A DNA stretch of 64,000 bases from Allocatelliglobosispora scoriae. Lineage in GTDB: Bacteria; Actinomycetota; Actinomycetes; Mycobacteriales; Micromonosporaceae. Positions 34,650 to 43,313 of the stretch are shown piece by piece; position 1 is the stretch's first letter, and each line of letters starts with the position of its first letter. The translations under genes were made by a program, and so were the position numbers. Where the stretch lies: positions 1,192,503 through 1,256,502 of the forward strand of contig NZ_JACHMN010000002.1 in assembly GCF_014204945.1 (NCBI RefSeq), written 5' to 3'. The notes below the pieces were generated by a model. The model had not been told where the DNA came from and did not search any database. It saw only the letters and a list, made by a program, of their open reading frames with translations.

Positions 34650-36680
34650 ATGACCCCGCCCCTGTTCAGCCCTCGCCGCACCCACCGGCACCGGTTCTGG
34701 TCAGCCGCCGCGGTATCCCTCGTCACCACCGCCGCATCGGCGGTGATCGTCCTCGCCGGCGGCGTGGCACCGGCACCCGCCTACGCCGCCGATGCGCCCG
34801 GCTCCTGCGTACGCGTCATCGACGGCGTGGAGTGGAACCTCGACCCCTGCATCCCCGAGGGCGCACCGCTGCCGCAGGACTTCGCCGACACCCTCGCCAC
34901 CCTGCGCGCCTGCCAGTCGGCGACCCCCACCCCGACCGCCACCCCGACCGGCGGGCTGCGGACCGCGCGCCAGGCCGCCGTGCTGCCGACCAGCACCGCG
35001 GCTCCGTCGCCGCCGCCGGTCTCCCCGCCGCCCGTCTCGCAGCCGCCGACCTCGCCGCCCGTGTCTCCACCGCCCACCTCGCCCGGACCGCCCACCAGCC
35101 CGTCGGCACCGCCGCCGACCTCACCGGTGCCCACCACCACACCCGGCAGCCCGTCGACGTCGCCGAGCTCGCCGCCGGGGCAGCCCTACCCGTGCCCGGA
35201 CCCGACCACGCCGGTGCCGTGGCCGACCCCGTCACCGACCGCATCCCCCGACCCCACCGGCTCGCCGAGCCAGAGCCCGGCGCCGAGCCCCAGCGCACCG
35301 CCGACGCCGCCGTGGCCGTCGCCGTCGCCGTCGCCGTCAGCCTCACCGTGGCCGTCCCCCTCGACCCCGCCGTGGCCCTCACCCTCGATTCCGCCGTCGC
35401 CGTCCACCTGGCCGTCGCCGTCCACCAGCCCCAGCGCGTCGCCGTCCACGAGTCCCAGCACCAGCCCGTCCGCGAGCGCGTCGCCGTCGCCGTCGGACGG
35501 GGTCTGCACGGCGGGCACCCCGACCGGGCACGCACCGCAGGCGGAGAAGGACGAGTCCGCCGACCTGATCGAGTGCCGAGATCCGGCGAAGATCCCCGAC
35601 CCGAAGAAGCCGGTCACGCTGGTCGCGACCGGTGACTCGCTCACCTCGGCCCACCACCAGACCGGCTTCGGCATCGGTGTCTGCGACAACACCGCCGCCG
35701 ACTTCCGCGCCCTGAAGGGCAACGACGCCACGTTCAGCTACGCCGGGCTCTACTTCGGGATGAACAAGCAGATCACCTCCTACTACAACTTCGCCCGGAC
35801 CGGGTTCACCACCAGCGACATCCGGGGCGCCGCCGCCGCGACGACCGACGCCTGCACCAACGTCTGGGGCCGCAACGGTTCGCCGCTGGCGCAGGCGGAG
35901 AAGGTGATCGCGGCGGCGAAGAAGAAGGGCGACGCCGCCTATTACGTCACGACCGGCGGGGTCAACAACACCAACTGGACCACCGTCGTCGCCAAGCTCG
36001 CCGAGTGCGCCGGGCTCGACTTCGCGATGAACAACCTGCTGGCGGGCGCGGGCAACGTCGGCGCGAAGGTCAAGTTCTACTACGTGGTGCCGAAGGCGGC
36101 GCCGACCGATCCGCCGCTGGGGTTGAAGAAGAACATCATCGCCAAGGGCGGCGCGTGCTACGCCCGGGTCGACTTCGCCGGGCAGCTGTGGTGGACGCGG
36201 GTCGGCGTACCCGCCTATGACGGCCCAGGATCTGCGGCCGTGAGCCCGCTGGCGGCGGCGATCGGGCCCGATGTTACCGCGATCGTCAACGCGGTGCTGG
36301 CGAAGGGCGCGGACAAGGTCGTCTGGATGCCCTATTACGACATCAGCCCGGCCAACATCGATGTCGCCAACCTGGGGCTCGCGGCGGCGAAGGCGAAGCT
36401 GCCCGCGTGGGCGGCGGGATGGCTGCCCGCGACGGTGGCCGCGTTCGACATGTCGCTGATCGATCCGCTCTGGGTCGGCGATGTCCGCAAGCTCGTCAAG
36501 GACCTCAACGACGTCATCACCCTCGCCATGCCCGCCAACGCCAAGGCCGCCATGGCGAAGGCGGCCGTCCTGCTGCCCGGCGACATCCAGAACACCGGGA
36601 TCGGCGGCTCGCCGCACCCCAACGCCAAGGGCCAGCAGAAGCTCGCCACCTGCCTGGACACGGCGTTCAAGGCACTCTAG
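34650..36680 (+). CDS. Secreted SGNH/GDSL hydrolase with long Pro/Ser linker
   Basis: 676 aa; GGAGGAG before ATG. Signal peptide 1-47 (GGVAPAPAYAA). A short Cys-containing N-terminal piece leads into about 190 residues of Pro/Ser/Thr repeats (about 90-285: SPPP, PWPSPS, SPSTSPS). The catalytic SGNH domain (about 310-676) has block I VATGDSLTSAHH (nucleophile Ser), block III in the FARTGFTTSD...TTGGVNNTNW region and block V GGSPHPNAKGQ with catalytic His. It should be an extracellular esterase or lipase; substrate unknown. The upstream 34580-34620 stretch is AT-rich (likely promoter). Confidence 0.9.
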   Translation: MTPPLFSPRRTHRHRFWSAAAVSLVTTAASAVIVLAGGVAPAPAYAADAPGSCVRVIDGVEWNLDPCIPEGAPLPQDFADTLATLRACQSATPTPTATPTGGLRTARQAAVLPTSTAAPSPPPVSPPPVSQPPTSPPVSPPPTSPGPPTSPSAPPPTSPVPTTTPGSPSTSPSSPPGQPYPCPDPTTPVPWPTPSPTASPDPTGSPSQSPAPSPSAPPTPPWPSPSPSPSASPWPSPSTPPWPSPSIPPSPSTWPSPSTSPSASPSTSPSTSPSASASPSPSDGVCTAGTPTGHAPQAEKDESADLIECRDPAKIPDPKKPVTLVATGDSLTSAHHQTGFGIGVCDNTAADFRALKGNDATFSYAGLYFGMNKQITSYYNFARTGFTTSDIRGAAAATTDACTNVWGRNGSPLAQAEKVIAAAKKKGDAAYYVTTGGVNNTNWTTVVAKLAECAGLDFAMNNLLAGAGNVGAKVKFYYVVPKAAPTDPPLGLKKNIIAKGGACYARVDFAGQLWWTRVGVPAYDGPGSAAVSPLAAAIGPDVTAIVNAVLAKGADKVVWMPYYDISPANIDVANLGLAAAKAKLPAWAAGWLPATVAAFDMSLIDPLWVGDVRKLVKDLNDVITLAMPANAKAAMAKAAVLLPGDIQNTGIGGSPHPNAKGQQKLATCLDTAFKAL

Positions 36681-36686
36681 CGCCAC

Positions 36687-36725
36687 CCTGCGGGGCGTGA
36701 CCGGCGAGCGGTCACGCCCCGCAGG
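36687..36725 (+). terminator. Terminator after SGNH hydrolase
   Basis: Perfect 17-bp stem, CCTGCGGGGCGTGACCG (36687-36703) with its complement at 36709-36725, around a GCGAG loop, 6 nt after the stop. Confidence 0.85.
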
Positions 36726-36729
36726 CATG

Positions 36730-36784
36730 TTGACGATAAACCGGTTAAGTGATGTGATGACACGCGTCAATGGGAGCGCTTCCA
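36730..36784 (+). promoter_or_regulatory. Promoter and CebR-like operator of the esterase gene
   Basis: TTGACG (36730-36735), a 17-nt spacer and TGTGAT (36753-36758) form a candidate promoter. TGGGAGCGCTTCCA (36771-36784) follows, one base from the palindrome TGGGAGCGCTCCCA bound by LacI-family cellobiose repressors (CebR/CelR) of actinomycetes. Position just downstream of the -10 fits repression relieved by cello-oligosaccharides. Confidence 0.65.
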
Positions 36785-36804
36785 ACGCCCGGAGGAGTAA
36801 CCAC

Positions 36805-38097
36805 ATGAAGACGCCCACCGTCCTCAAAACCGTCCTGTGGGGAGTGATCCCGCTGCTCGTCGCGGCCTTCACCCTCCTGCTCGCACCGACCGCCGCCACG
36901 GCCGCCTCGCTCACCGAGGTGACCTCGTTCGGCGCCAACCCCAGCCAGCTCAAGATGTACGTCTACCTCCCCGCCAACCGCCCCGCCCGCCCGGCGGTGG
37001 TGGTCGCGGTGCACTACTGCCACGGCGACGCGGTCGCGTTCTACAACGGCAGCGACTTCGCCCGCCTCGCCGACCAGTACGGCTTCATCGTCATCTACCC
37101 CTCGGTGACCCAGGCGAGCGACGGCTGCTTCGACGTCGCCTCCGCGGCGACCCTGCAGCACAACGGCGGCAGCGACTCCCTCGGCATCGCCTCGATGGTC
37201 CGCTACGCGCTGACCACCTACGACGCCGATCCGGCCCGGGTCTTCGCCACCGGTGTCTCCTCCGGCGCGATGATGACCAACGTCCTGCTCGGCGCCTATC
37301 CGGACCTGTTCAAGGCCGGGAGCGCGTTCGCCGGCGTACCCTTCGCGTGCTTCGCCGGACCCAACTCCTGGAACGGCGAGTGTGCCAGCGGCCTCATCTC
37401 CAAGACGCCGCAGCAGTGGGGCGACCTGGTCCGGGCCGCCTACCCCGGCTTCACCGGCACGCGGCCGAGGATGCAGCTCTGGCACGGCACCGCCGACACG
37501 GTCCTGCACTACAACAACTTCGGCGAAGAGATCAAGCAGTGGACCAACGTCTTCGGCCTGAGCCAGACGCCGACCTCGACGGACACGCCGCAGTCGGGCT
37601 GGACCCGCACCCGCTACGCCAGCGGCTCCACCGTCGCGCTGGAGGCCGTCAGCATGCAGGGCGTCAGCCACAACCTGCCGGTCCAGGCCGCGGCGGCGAT
37701 CGCCTTCTTCGGCCTCAACACCGCGACCAGCCCGTCCCCGTCACCCTCCGCCAGCGCGTCCCGCAGCCCGTCGCCCTCCGCTTCCCCCTCCCCCGCCGGT
37801 ACGCGCGCCTGCACCGCCACCTTCACCCCGGCGAGTGTCTGGGCGGGCGGTTTCGTCGGAGCGGTCAAGGTGACCGCGGGTTCGACGGCGATCTCGGCGT
37901 GGCGGGTGACCCTGACGCTGCCCAGCGGCGACACGGTCAGCAACTCCTGGAACGGCCAGTTCAGCGCGGTGTCCGGCGCGATCGCGGTGACGAACCTGCC
38001 CTACAACGGCGCGCTGGGCGCGGGCGCCACGACCGAGTTCGGCTTCCAGTCCAGCGGCACCCCCACCGGCACCACGGCAACCTGCACCGCCACCTGA
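36805..38097 (+). CDS. Secreted CE1 (PHB-depolymerase-like) esterase with CBM2
   Basis: 430 aa, ATG with GGAGGAG 8 nt upstream. Signal peptide 1-33 (LLLAPTAATAA). Catalytic domain about 35-310 of the LpqC/acetylxylan or feruloyl esterase type: oxyanion region VVAVHYCHGDA, nucleophile GVSSGAMM, Asp in WHGTADTVLHY, His in QGVSHNLPV. A Ser/Pro linker (about 312-333) joins a C-terminal CBM2 (about 335-430; SNSWNGQFSAVSG, TEFGFQSSGTP) that binds cellulose or xylan. The cellobiose-type operator upstream supports a role in plant cell-wall degradation. Confidence 0.92.
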   Translation: MKTPTVLKTVLWGVIPLLVAAFTLLLAPTAATAASLTEVTSFGANPSQLKMYVYLPANRPARPAVVVAVHYCHGDAVAFYNGSDFARLADQYGFIVIYPSVTQASDGCFDVASAATLQHNGGSDSLGIASMVRYALTTYDADPARVFATGVSSGAMMTNVLLGAYPDLFKAGSAFAGVPFACFAGPNSWNGECASGLISKTPQQWGDLVRAAYPGFTGTRPRMQLWHGTADTVLHYNNFGEEIKQWTNVFGLSQTPTSTDTPQSGWTRTRYASGSTVALEAVSMQGVSHNLPVQAAAAIAFFGLNTATSPSPSPSASASRSPSPSASPSPAGTRACTATFTPASVWAGGFVGAVKVTAGSTAISAWRVTLTLPSGDTVSNSWNGQFSAVSGAIAVTNLPYNGALGAGATTEFGFQSSGTPTGTTATCTAT

Positions 38098-38172
38098 GCA
38101 CCGCCCCAGCCCAACATCGCCACACTCAAGCTCGCCGCAGCCCACGACCGCCCGCAGCCCACGATCGACACG

Positions 38173-38244
38173 CCATGATCGTCGCAACTCTTGAAGAGTT
38201 GGTGTTATCCGCCGCAACTCTTCAAGAGTTGCGGCGATCATGGC
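38173..38244. repeat. Palindromic repeat, family A (double unit)
   Basis: Two mirrored units, GTCGCAACTCTTGAAGAGTT and CCGCAACTCTTCAAGAGTTG, flanked by inverted CCATGATCG / CGATCATGG. It lies between the convergent esterase and EF-hand genes. The first 75 nt of this 367-nt gap hold nothing recognisable. Confidence 0.85.
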
Positions 38245-38272
38245 GCGGGTCCGCCCCACGGGCCACCTCCTG

Positions 38273-38455
38273 GAAGATCACGTCAGGTTCAGTGAATTAG
38301 ACGTGATCTTCACTCAAGATCGCGTCTCCTTCAGGGAAAGCGACGTGATCACCGCACCGCACCGAGCCGCGCGCATGATGATCGCACCAAGTTTGGGGAA
38401 AACGGTGTGATCAATGCCCATGATCAGGCCATCTTCGGGGAAAACGGTGTGATCA
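38273..38455. repeat. Inverted repeat plus three 23-bp GTGATCA direct repeats
   Basis: GAAGATCACGTC (38273-38284) pairs with GACGTGATCTTC (38300-38311). Three imperfect 23-bp direct repeats follow at 38329, 38391 and 38433, with the shared form GGGAAAnCGnnGTGATCA. They end 10 nt before the stop of the EF-hand gene. Could be binding sites or a transcription-ending structure; no protein coding is likely. Confidence 0.7.
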
Positions 38456-38464
38456 TCGCGGGTG

Positions 38465-39010
38465 TCACACCTTGCCGAAGAGCCAGTCGCCGGCGGCGGG
38501 CTGGGTGCCGGTGTAATACTGCCTCGCCGCGAGCACCAGTTCCTCGACCGTGAGGCTGCCGTCACCGTCGGCGTCGAGGTGTTCGAAGGCGGCCTTCGCA
38601 TCCTTCGCCGGCGCGCCGAATGCCTTGAGCAGCGTCTTGAACTCGTCGAAGGCGACCGCACCGTCGTCGTCGGTGTCCGCAAGGCCCATGATCGCCTCGG
38701 CGGCGGGCTGGAAGCCCTGGTCGAATCCCGCCTCGGGCTCCACGAAGGCGGTGATCATCCCGGCCTGCCACTCCTTCGGCGTGATCGACCCGTCGCCGTC
38801 GTGATCGACGGCGGCGACGAGCGACGTCCAGAACTCCTCCAACCCGTCGACGAGGGCCTGCCCCTTGGGGCTCGCCGTCGACTCGCCGAAACCGTCCGCG
38901 AGGCGGGTCGCGAGGCGGGTGATGTCGTCGTGGTCGATGTGGCCGTTGCGGTTGACGTCGAGGTGACCGAAGGCGCGATCGAGCTTGAGCTCCAGCAGCA
39001 TTGAGGCCAT
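38465..39010 (-). CDS. Four-EF-hand calcium-binding protein (calerythrin-like)
   Basis: 181 aa from ATG 39010; TAAACT 9 nt upstream and no Shine-Dalgarno suggest a leaderless start. Four EF-hand loops in order: DVNRNGHIDHDD, DHDGDGSITPKE, DTDDDGAVAFDE and DADGDGSLTVEE, all with the Asp/Glu ligands at loop positions 1, 3, 5 and 12 largely kept (loop 1 ends in Asp). No signal peptide, so it is a cytoplasmic calcium sensor or buffer of the calerythrin/sarcoplasmic-type family known from actinomycetes. Divergent from the reductase gene. Confidence 0.93.
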   Translation of the reverse strand: MASMLLELKLDRAFGHLDVNRNGHIDHDDITRLATRLADGFGESTASPKGQALVDGLEEFWTSLVAAVDHDGDGSITPKEWQAGMITAFVEPEAGFDQGFQPAAEAIMGLADTDDDGAVAFDEFKTLLKAFGAPAKDAKAAFEHLDADGDGSLTVEELVLAARQYYTGTQPAAGDWLFGKV

Positions 39011-39095
39011 GACCTGGAGTTTATGACGATTCGCCCCGGCGGTCAGGCGGTCGGCCGACCCGGCGGGAGAGCCCGCGATCTGGCACGATATCGCC

Positions 39096-39674
39096 ATGGG
39101 CCGGACTCAGTACTACACCGCCACCAGCATCGACGGTTTCATCGCGGACGAGCACAATTCGCTCGACTGGCTCTTCGGGGTCGGTGCCGGTGCCGACCCC
39201 GACGCCGGCGACTCGCAGAAGCGCTTCCAGGACTTCTTCGGCGGCGTCGGCGCGATGGCGATGGGTGCGACGACCTACGAGTGGGTGCTGGAGCACGACA
39301 ACCTGCTCACCGAACCGGCGAAATGGCACGGCTACTACGGCGACACCCCGTGCTGGATCTTCACACATCGCGATCTGCCGCCGATTCCCGGCGTGGACCT
39401 GCGCTTCGTGCAGGGTGACGTGGCCGGGGTGCACGCGGAGATGGTCGCGGCGGCCGGTGACCGCAACCGCTGGATCGTCGGCGGCGGCGAGCTGGTGGGC
39501 CAGTTCGCCGATCACGGGCTGCTCGACGAGGTCCAGCTCGGCGTCGCGCCGGTCTTCCTCGGCGCCGGGGCACCGCTGCTGCCCCGTAAGCTGCTCAGCG
39601 CCGAGCTGACCCTCGCCAAGGTCGAGCACGACGCCTACTTCGTCCACCTGACCTATACGGTTAACAAGCCTTAG
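39096..39674 (+). CDS. RibD C-terminal / dihydrofolate-reductase-like protein
   Basis: 192 aa. RibD_C fold: start TQYYTATSIDGFIAD, GAMAMGATTYEWVL for the nucleotide edge, RNRWIVGGGELVGQFADHGLLDEV (the conserved GGG loop) and a terminal strand pair. These proteins are NADPH-dependent reductases of unassigned substrate, distinct from true FolA. No ribosome-binding site; CGATATC just before the ATG suggests leaderless transcription. 85 nt from the divergent EF-hand gene. Confidence 0.88.
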   Translation: MGRTQYYTATSIDGFIADEHNSLDWLFGVGAGADPDAGDSQKRFQDFFGGVGAMAMGATTYEWVLEHDNLLTEPAKWHGYYGDTPCWIFTHRDLPPIPGVDLRFVQGDVAGVHAEMVAAAGDRNRWIVGGGELVGQFADHGLLDEVQLGVAPVFLGAGAPLLPRKLLSAELTLAKVEHDAYFVHLTYTVNKP

Positions 39675-39758
39675 CGGATTCTTGCTCAAGATTCCCACGG
39701 CACACGACAGCGCCTATGCTGGCAAAGATCAGTTTGCCTGCCTCGAAGGGTCAGCGCC

Positions 39759-40565
39759 GTGGAACGTCCCACCTGGGCATCTGCCGATGTCGATCTCGAC
39801 CGGCCCAGTGTCGCTCGTGTCTACGACTACTACCTGGGCGGATCCCACAACTTCGCGGTGGACCGGGAGTTCGCCGAGAAGGTCCTGCAGGCGATGCCCA
39901 ACGTGCCCCGGCTGGCCCGGGAGAACCGCGCCTTCCTGCGCCGCGCGGTCCGTGATCTCTGCACCGACGGCATCGACCAGTTCGTCGACCTGGGCTCGGG
40001 CATCCCCACCGAGGGCAACGTGCACGAGGTGGCCCAGGAGATCAACCCGGAGGCCCGGGTCGTCTACGTCGACTGGGATCCGGTCGCCGCCGCGCACGGC
40101 CAGTCGATCCTCGCGGGCAACGACCGCACCGCGGTCGTCCGGGCCGATCTGCGCGAGCCAGAGTCGGTCTTCACCGACTCCCAGCTGACCAGACTCATCG
40201 ATCCGTCCAAGCCCACGGTCGTGCTGCTCATCGCGGTGCTGCACTTCGTCCCCGACGACCAGCACCCGATCGAGCTGATCGGCCGGATCGCGAGCCTCCT
40301 CGCCCCGGGCAGCTACCTGGCGATCTCGCACGCGAGCCCCGAGGGGCAGCCGTCGGAGCTCGGCAAGGCCGCCGCGCTCTACACGCAGACGGCGAGCCCG
40401 GTGACGACGAGGTCGCAGACCGAGATCGCCGCGCTCTTCGGCGGCCTCGACATCATCGAGCCCGGCGTGGTGCAGACGCCCCTGTGGCGGCCGGACTTCC
40501 CCGACGAGGTGGACCCCGAAGCACAGACCTATCCCGGCTTCGCCGGGGTCGCCCGCATCGGTTAG
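39759..40565 (+). CDS. DUF574-family SAM-dependent methyltransferase
   Basis: 268 aa, GTG start. Start motif DLDRPSVARVYDYYLGGSHNFAVDREFAEK is diagnostic of the actinobacterial S-adenosyl methyltransferase family DUF574 (Pfam Methyltransf_19). SAM loop QFVDLGSGIPTEGNVHEVA, second strand VVYVDWDP, and VLLIAVLHFVPD as motif IV. Cytoplasmic; substrate unknown. Only 16 nt separate it from the GGDEF-EAL gene, so they are probably co-transcribed. Confidence 0.93.
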   Translation: MERPTWASADVDLDRPSVARVYDYYLGGSHNFAVDREFAEKVLQAMPNVPRLARENRAFLRRAVRDLCTDGIDQFVDLGSGIPTEGNVHEVAQEINPEARVVYVDWDPVAAAHGQSILAGNDRTAVVRADLREPESVFTDSQLTRLIDPSKPTVVLLIAVLHFVPDDQHPIELIGRIASLLAPGSYLAISHASPEGQPSELGKAAALYTQTASPVTTRSQTEIAALFGGLDIIEPGVVQTPLWRPDFPDEVDPEAQTYPGFAGVARIG

Positions 40566-40581
40566 GACCGAGGCGGCACCG

Positions 40582-42711
40582 ATGGTTGTTTGCAACGCCC
40601 AGCAGGTGGCCCGGGTCTGGGCTGAGGCCATCGCCGAGACGAGCTACATCACGATCAGCAGGCGGAGCCTCGTCATCCGGCTGCTGCGGCGGGTCAACCA
40701 GATCCTCCATGCGCTCAGCGCCGGGACCCATGACGCCGACGCCCTGGGCCGGGAGATCGGCGCCGCCCTCGTCGAGTCGCACTTCACCGACACCGCCGCG
40801 CTCTCCGGCACGCTCACCGCGCTGGGTTCGCAGCTCACGCCGTACGCCATCGAGATCGGCCGCGCGGACCGGCTGCACCTGCTGCTGGGCACGATCGCGG
40901 CCGGGTACGCCCAGGCGCTGCGCGAGCGCACCCTCGACGAGCAGCAGCAGATCCACAGTGCGGTGCTCACGGCGCGGGCGGAGTCCGAGCGGGCCCGCTG
41001 GGAGAGCCAGGCCCGGTTCCAGGCGGTCTTCGCCGAGGCCGCGATCGGCATCGGCATCGGCGGCCTCGACGGGCAGATCATGGAGGTCAACCAGGCGCTC
41101 TGCGAGATGCTCGGCTATGACCGCGACCAGCTCAACCGGCTCTCCGCCGCCGACTTCGCCCATCCCTCCGACGATCCGGCGGTCTGGGACAACCTCGCCG
41201 GCCTGGTCAACGGCGACTTCGATCATTTCCGGATGCAGAAGGCCTATTACCGCAGCGACGGTGCGGAGATCTGGACCGATCTGGTGGTGTCGCTCATCCG
41301 CGACCAGGACGGCAGTCCCCGCTTCGCCGTCGGCATGGTCGAGGACATCACCGAACGGCACCGGCTCGTGACCCAGCTCCGCTACCAGGCGACCCACGAT
41401 CCGCTGACGGATCTGCCCAACCGCACGGTCTTCTTCGACCGGCTCGCCACGGTGCTGAGCGATCCGGATCCGGCGACCCGGGTCGGGGTCTGCTACCTCG
41501 ACATCGACGGCTTCAAGAACGTCAACGACACCCTCGGCCACGACGCGGGCGACGAGTTGCTGCGGCAGATCGCCGGCCGCCTCTCGGCCGGTGTCGCCGG
41601 CGCCGGGCACCTGGTGGCCCGGATGGGCGGCGACGAGTTCGTCGTGCTCGTCGAGGGCAGCTCGGGTGAGGCGGACGCGGCGGCCGTCGCCGAACTCGCC
41701 CTCGCGGCGGTACGCGAACCGGTGCACCTCGACGGCCACCGGCTGACCGTCTCCGCGAGCATCGGCGTCGTCGAGCGGCCGATCGGCGGCACCTCGGCGG
41801 CGGAGCTGATGAAGGCGGCCGACACCACGCTCTACTGGGCCAAGAACGACGGCCGGGACCGCTTCGCGCTCTTCGATTCCGACCGGCACGCGGTCGCGGT
41901 CAGCCGTTACCGCCTCTCGGCGGAGATGCCGCAGGCGCTCGACGACGAGCAGTTCTTCCTGGAGTACCAGCCGCTGATCCGCCTCGACGACCAGGCGCTC
42001 GCCGGGGTCGAGGCGCTGGTCCGCTGGCGCCACCCGGAGCTCGGCCTGCTCGGCCCGGACAAGTTCATCGAGCTCGCCGAGCACAGTGGACTCATCGTCC
42101 GGCTGGGCCGCTGGGTGCTCCAGGAGGCGTGCCGCCAGGCGCAGCAGTGGCGGCGGACCCATCCCGACTGGCACCCGCTGATCAGCGTCAACCTCTCCCC
42201 GCGCCAGGTGGCGGAGCCGTCCATCGTGGACGATGTCGTGGCGATCCTCGCCGAGACGCAGCTCCCGCCCGGCTCGCTGCAGCTCGAGTTGACCGAGAGC
42301 GCCCTGATGAGCGCCAAGGGCGAGCCGCTCTCGACGCTGCACCGCATCGCCGAGCTGGGGGTCCGGATCGCCCTCGACGACTTCGGCACGGGCTACTCCA
42401 ACCTCGCCTACCTGAGCAACCTGCCGATCCACGCGTTGAAGCTGGCCGGGCCGTTCGTCGCCGCCCTGCACCGGCCGGCCGGTCCGGACGCGATCGACAT
42501 CGACATCCTCACGATGCTGGTGCAGCTCGCCCATACGCTGAAGCTGACCGTCACCGCCGAGGAGGTCGAGACCTCCGATCAGGCCGAGCTGCTCGCGGGG
42601 CTGCACTGCGATCTGGCACAGGGCTGGCACTTCAGCGCGGCCTGCTCGGCGTCGGCCGTCACCGACCTGCTGCGCTCGGCCCACCCGCTGGTGCGCCGCC
42701 CGTCTCGCTGA
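40582..42711 (+). CDS. PAS-GGDEF-EAL cyclic-di-GMP protein
   Basis: 709 aa. N-terminal helical sensor region (1-140) of the sort seen in actinobacterial c-di-GMP proteins, PAS domain about 145-260 (GGLDGQIMEVNQALCEMLGY), GGDEF about 275-435 with intact MGGDEFVVL (about 348-352), and EAL about 450-700. EAL residues are present: VEALVRW, VNLSPRQ, ELTES, DDFGTGYSNL, LKLAG (Lys kept, following Asp lost), AEEVET and AQGWHF. No RxxD inhibitory site is seen before GGDEF. Both synthesis and breakdown of c-di-GMP are possible. No membrane segments. Confidence 0.94.
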   Translation: MVVCNAQQVARVWAEAIAETSYITISRRSLVIRLLRRVNQILHALSAGTHDADALGREIGAALVESHFTDTAALSGTLTALGSQLTPYAIEIGRADRLHLLLGTIAAGYAQALRERTLDEQQQIHSAVLTARAESERARWESQARFQAVFAEAAIGIGIGGLDGQIMEVNQALCEMLGYDRDQLNRLSAADFAHPSDDPAVWDNLAGLVNGDFDHFRMQKAYYRSDGAEIWTDLVVSLIRDQDGSPRFAVGMVEDITERHRLVTQLRYQATHDPLTDLPNRTVFFDRLATVLSDPDPATRVGVCYLDIDGFKNVNDTLGHDAGDELLRQIAGRLSAGVAGAGHLVARMGGDEFVVLVEGSSGEADAAAVAELALAAVREPVHLDGHRLTVSASIGVVERPIGGTSAAELMKAADTTLYWAKNDGRDRFALFDSDRHAVAVSRYRLSAEMPQALDDEQFFLEYQPLIRLDDQALAGVEALVRWRHPELGLLGPDKFIELAEHSGLIVRLGRWVLQEACRQAQQWRRTHPDWHPLISVNLSPRQVAEPSIVDDVVAILAETQLPPGSLQLELTESALMSAKGEPLSTLHRIAELGVRIALDDFGTGYSNLAYLSNLPIHALKLAGPFVAALHRPAGPDAIDIDILTMLVQLAHTLKLTVTAEEVETSDQAELLAGLHCDLAQGWHFSAACSASAVTDLLRSAHPLVRRPSR

Positions 42712-42778
42712 GCGCTGCCGACTCCCGGGATCTGGCATAGCGTGGGGCACCGTACAGCCCGCAACGAAGGAGCCACCC

Positions 42779-43255
42779 ATGTCCACGCCCGATCCCGCCA
42801 TGTTCCTGCAGCTCCGGGGCCACCTGCTGAGCACGGACCCGGAGACCGTGGGGCTGGCCCGCAGCGAGCGTTTCCCCGAGGCGTGGGGTTTGATGATGGA
42901 GACGGCCTACCCGCAGGGCGCGGTCAGCCTGGTGGCGCTCGCCGACGGCACGACCAGCCTCTATTTCAGCAACGGCGGCGGCATCATCGGCGGCGGCGAG
43001 CACCAGCACATCGCCCGGGCCAGCATCACGGCCGTCGGCCTGCTGCAGACCTTCGCGGCCGACATGCCGGTCGAGGCCGAGGCGGCGCTGCCGGGTCCGG
43101 GCCACACGATCATCCGAGCCCTGGGGTACGCGGGACACCGCTCGATCGAAGCCGCCGAGGATGATCTGGGCTACGGACGGCATCAGCTGTCACCGGTCTT
43201 CCACGCCGTCCACCGGGTGATCGCGATGGTCAGCGAGACCACCAAGGACGAATAG
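42779..43255 (+). CDS. Conserved protein of unknown function
   Basis: 158 aa, ATG with GAAGGAG 7 nt upstream. No signal peptide or membrane helix. Alternating strands and helices: WGLMMETAYPQGAVSLVALADGTTSLYFSNGGGIIGGGEH, then a C-terminal helix pair (SPVFHAVHRVIAMVSET). The Gly-rich loop NGGGIIGGGEHQ is its most striking feature. No family recognised and no operon partner. Confidence 0.75.
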   Translation: MSTPDPAMFLQLRGHLLSTDPETVGLARSERFPEAWGLMMETAYPQGAVSLVALADGTTSLYFSNGGGIIGGGEHQHIARASITAVGLLQTFAADMPVEAEAALPGPGHTIIRALGYAGHRSIEAAEDDLGYGRHQLSPVFHAVHRVIAMVSETTKDE

Positions 43256-43267
43256 AGCAGCGGCCAA

Positions 43268-43305
43268 GTCAAGAAAATTTGACTCCATGTAAGTTTTACT
43301 TTACA
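43268..43305 (+). promoter_or_regulatory. Two palindromes upstream of membrane protein/XRE pair
   Basis: GTCAAGAAAATTTGAC (43268-43283) and TGTAAGTTTTACTTTACA (43288-43305), both AT-rich, immediately before the ATG at 43314. Their position suits operators for the XRE regulator encoded by the second gene (autoregulation, inferred). Confidence 0.55.
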
Positions 43306-43313
43306 TTCGGTCC

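Noticed and set aside
38314-38682. 122-codon minus-strand frame with repeated DHTVFP motifs
   Set aside because: The motif comes from the GTGATCA DNA repeats and the frame overlaps the EF-hand gene in another phase.
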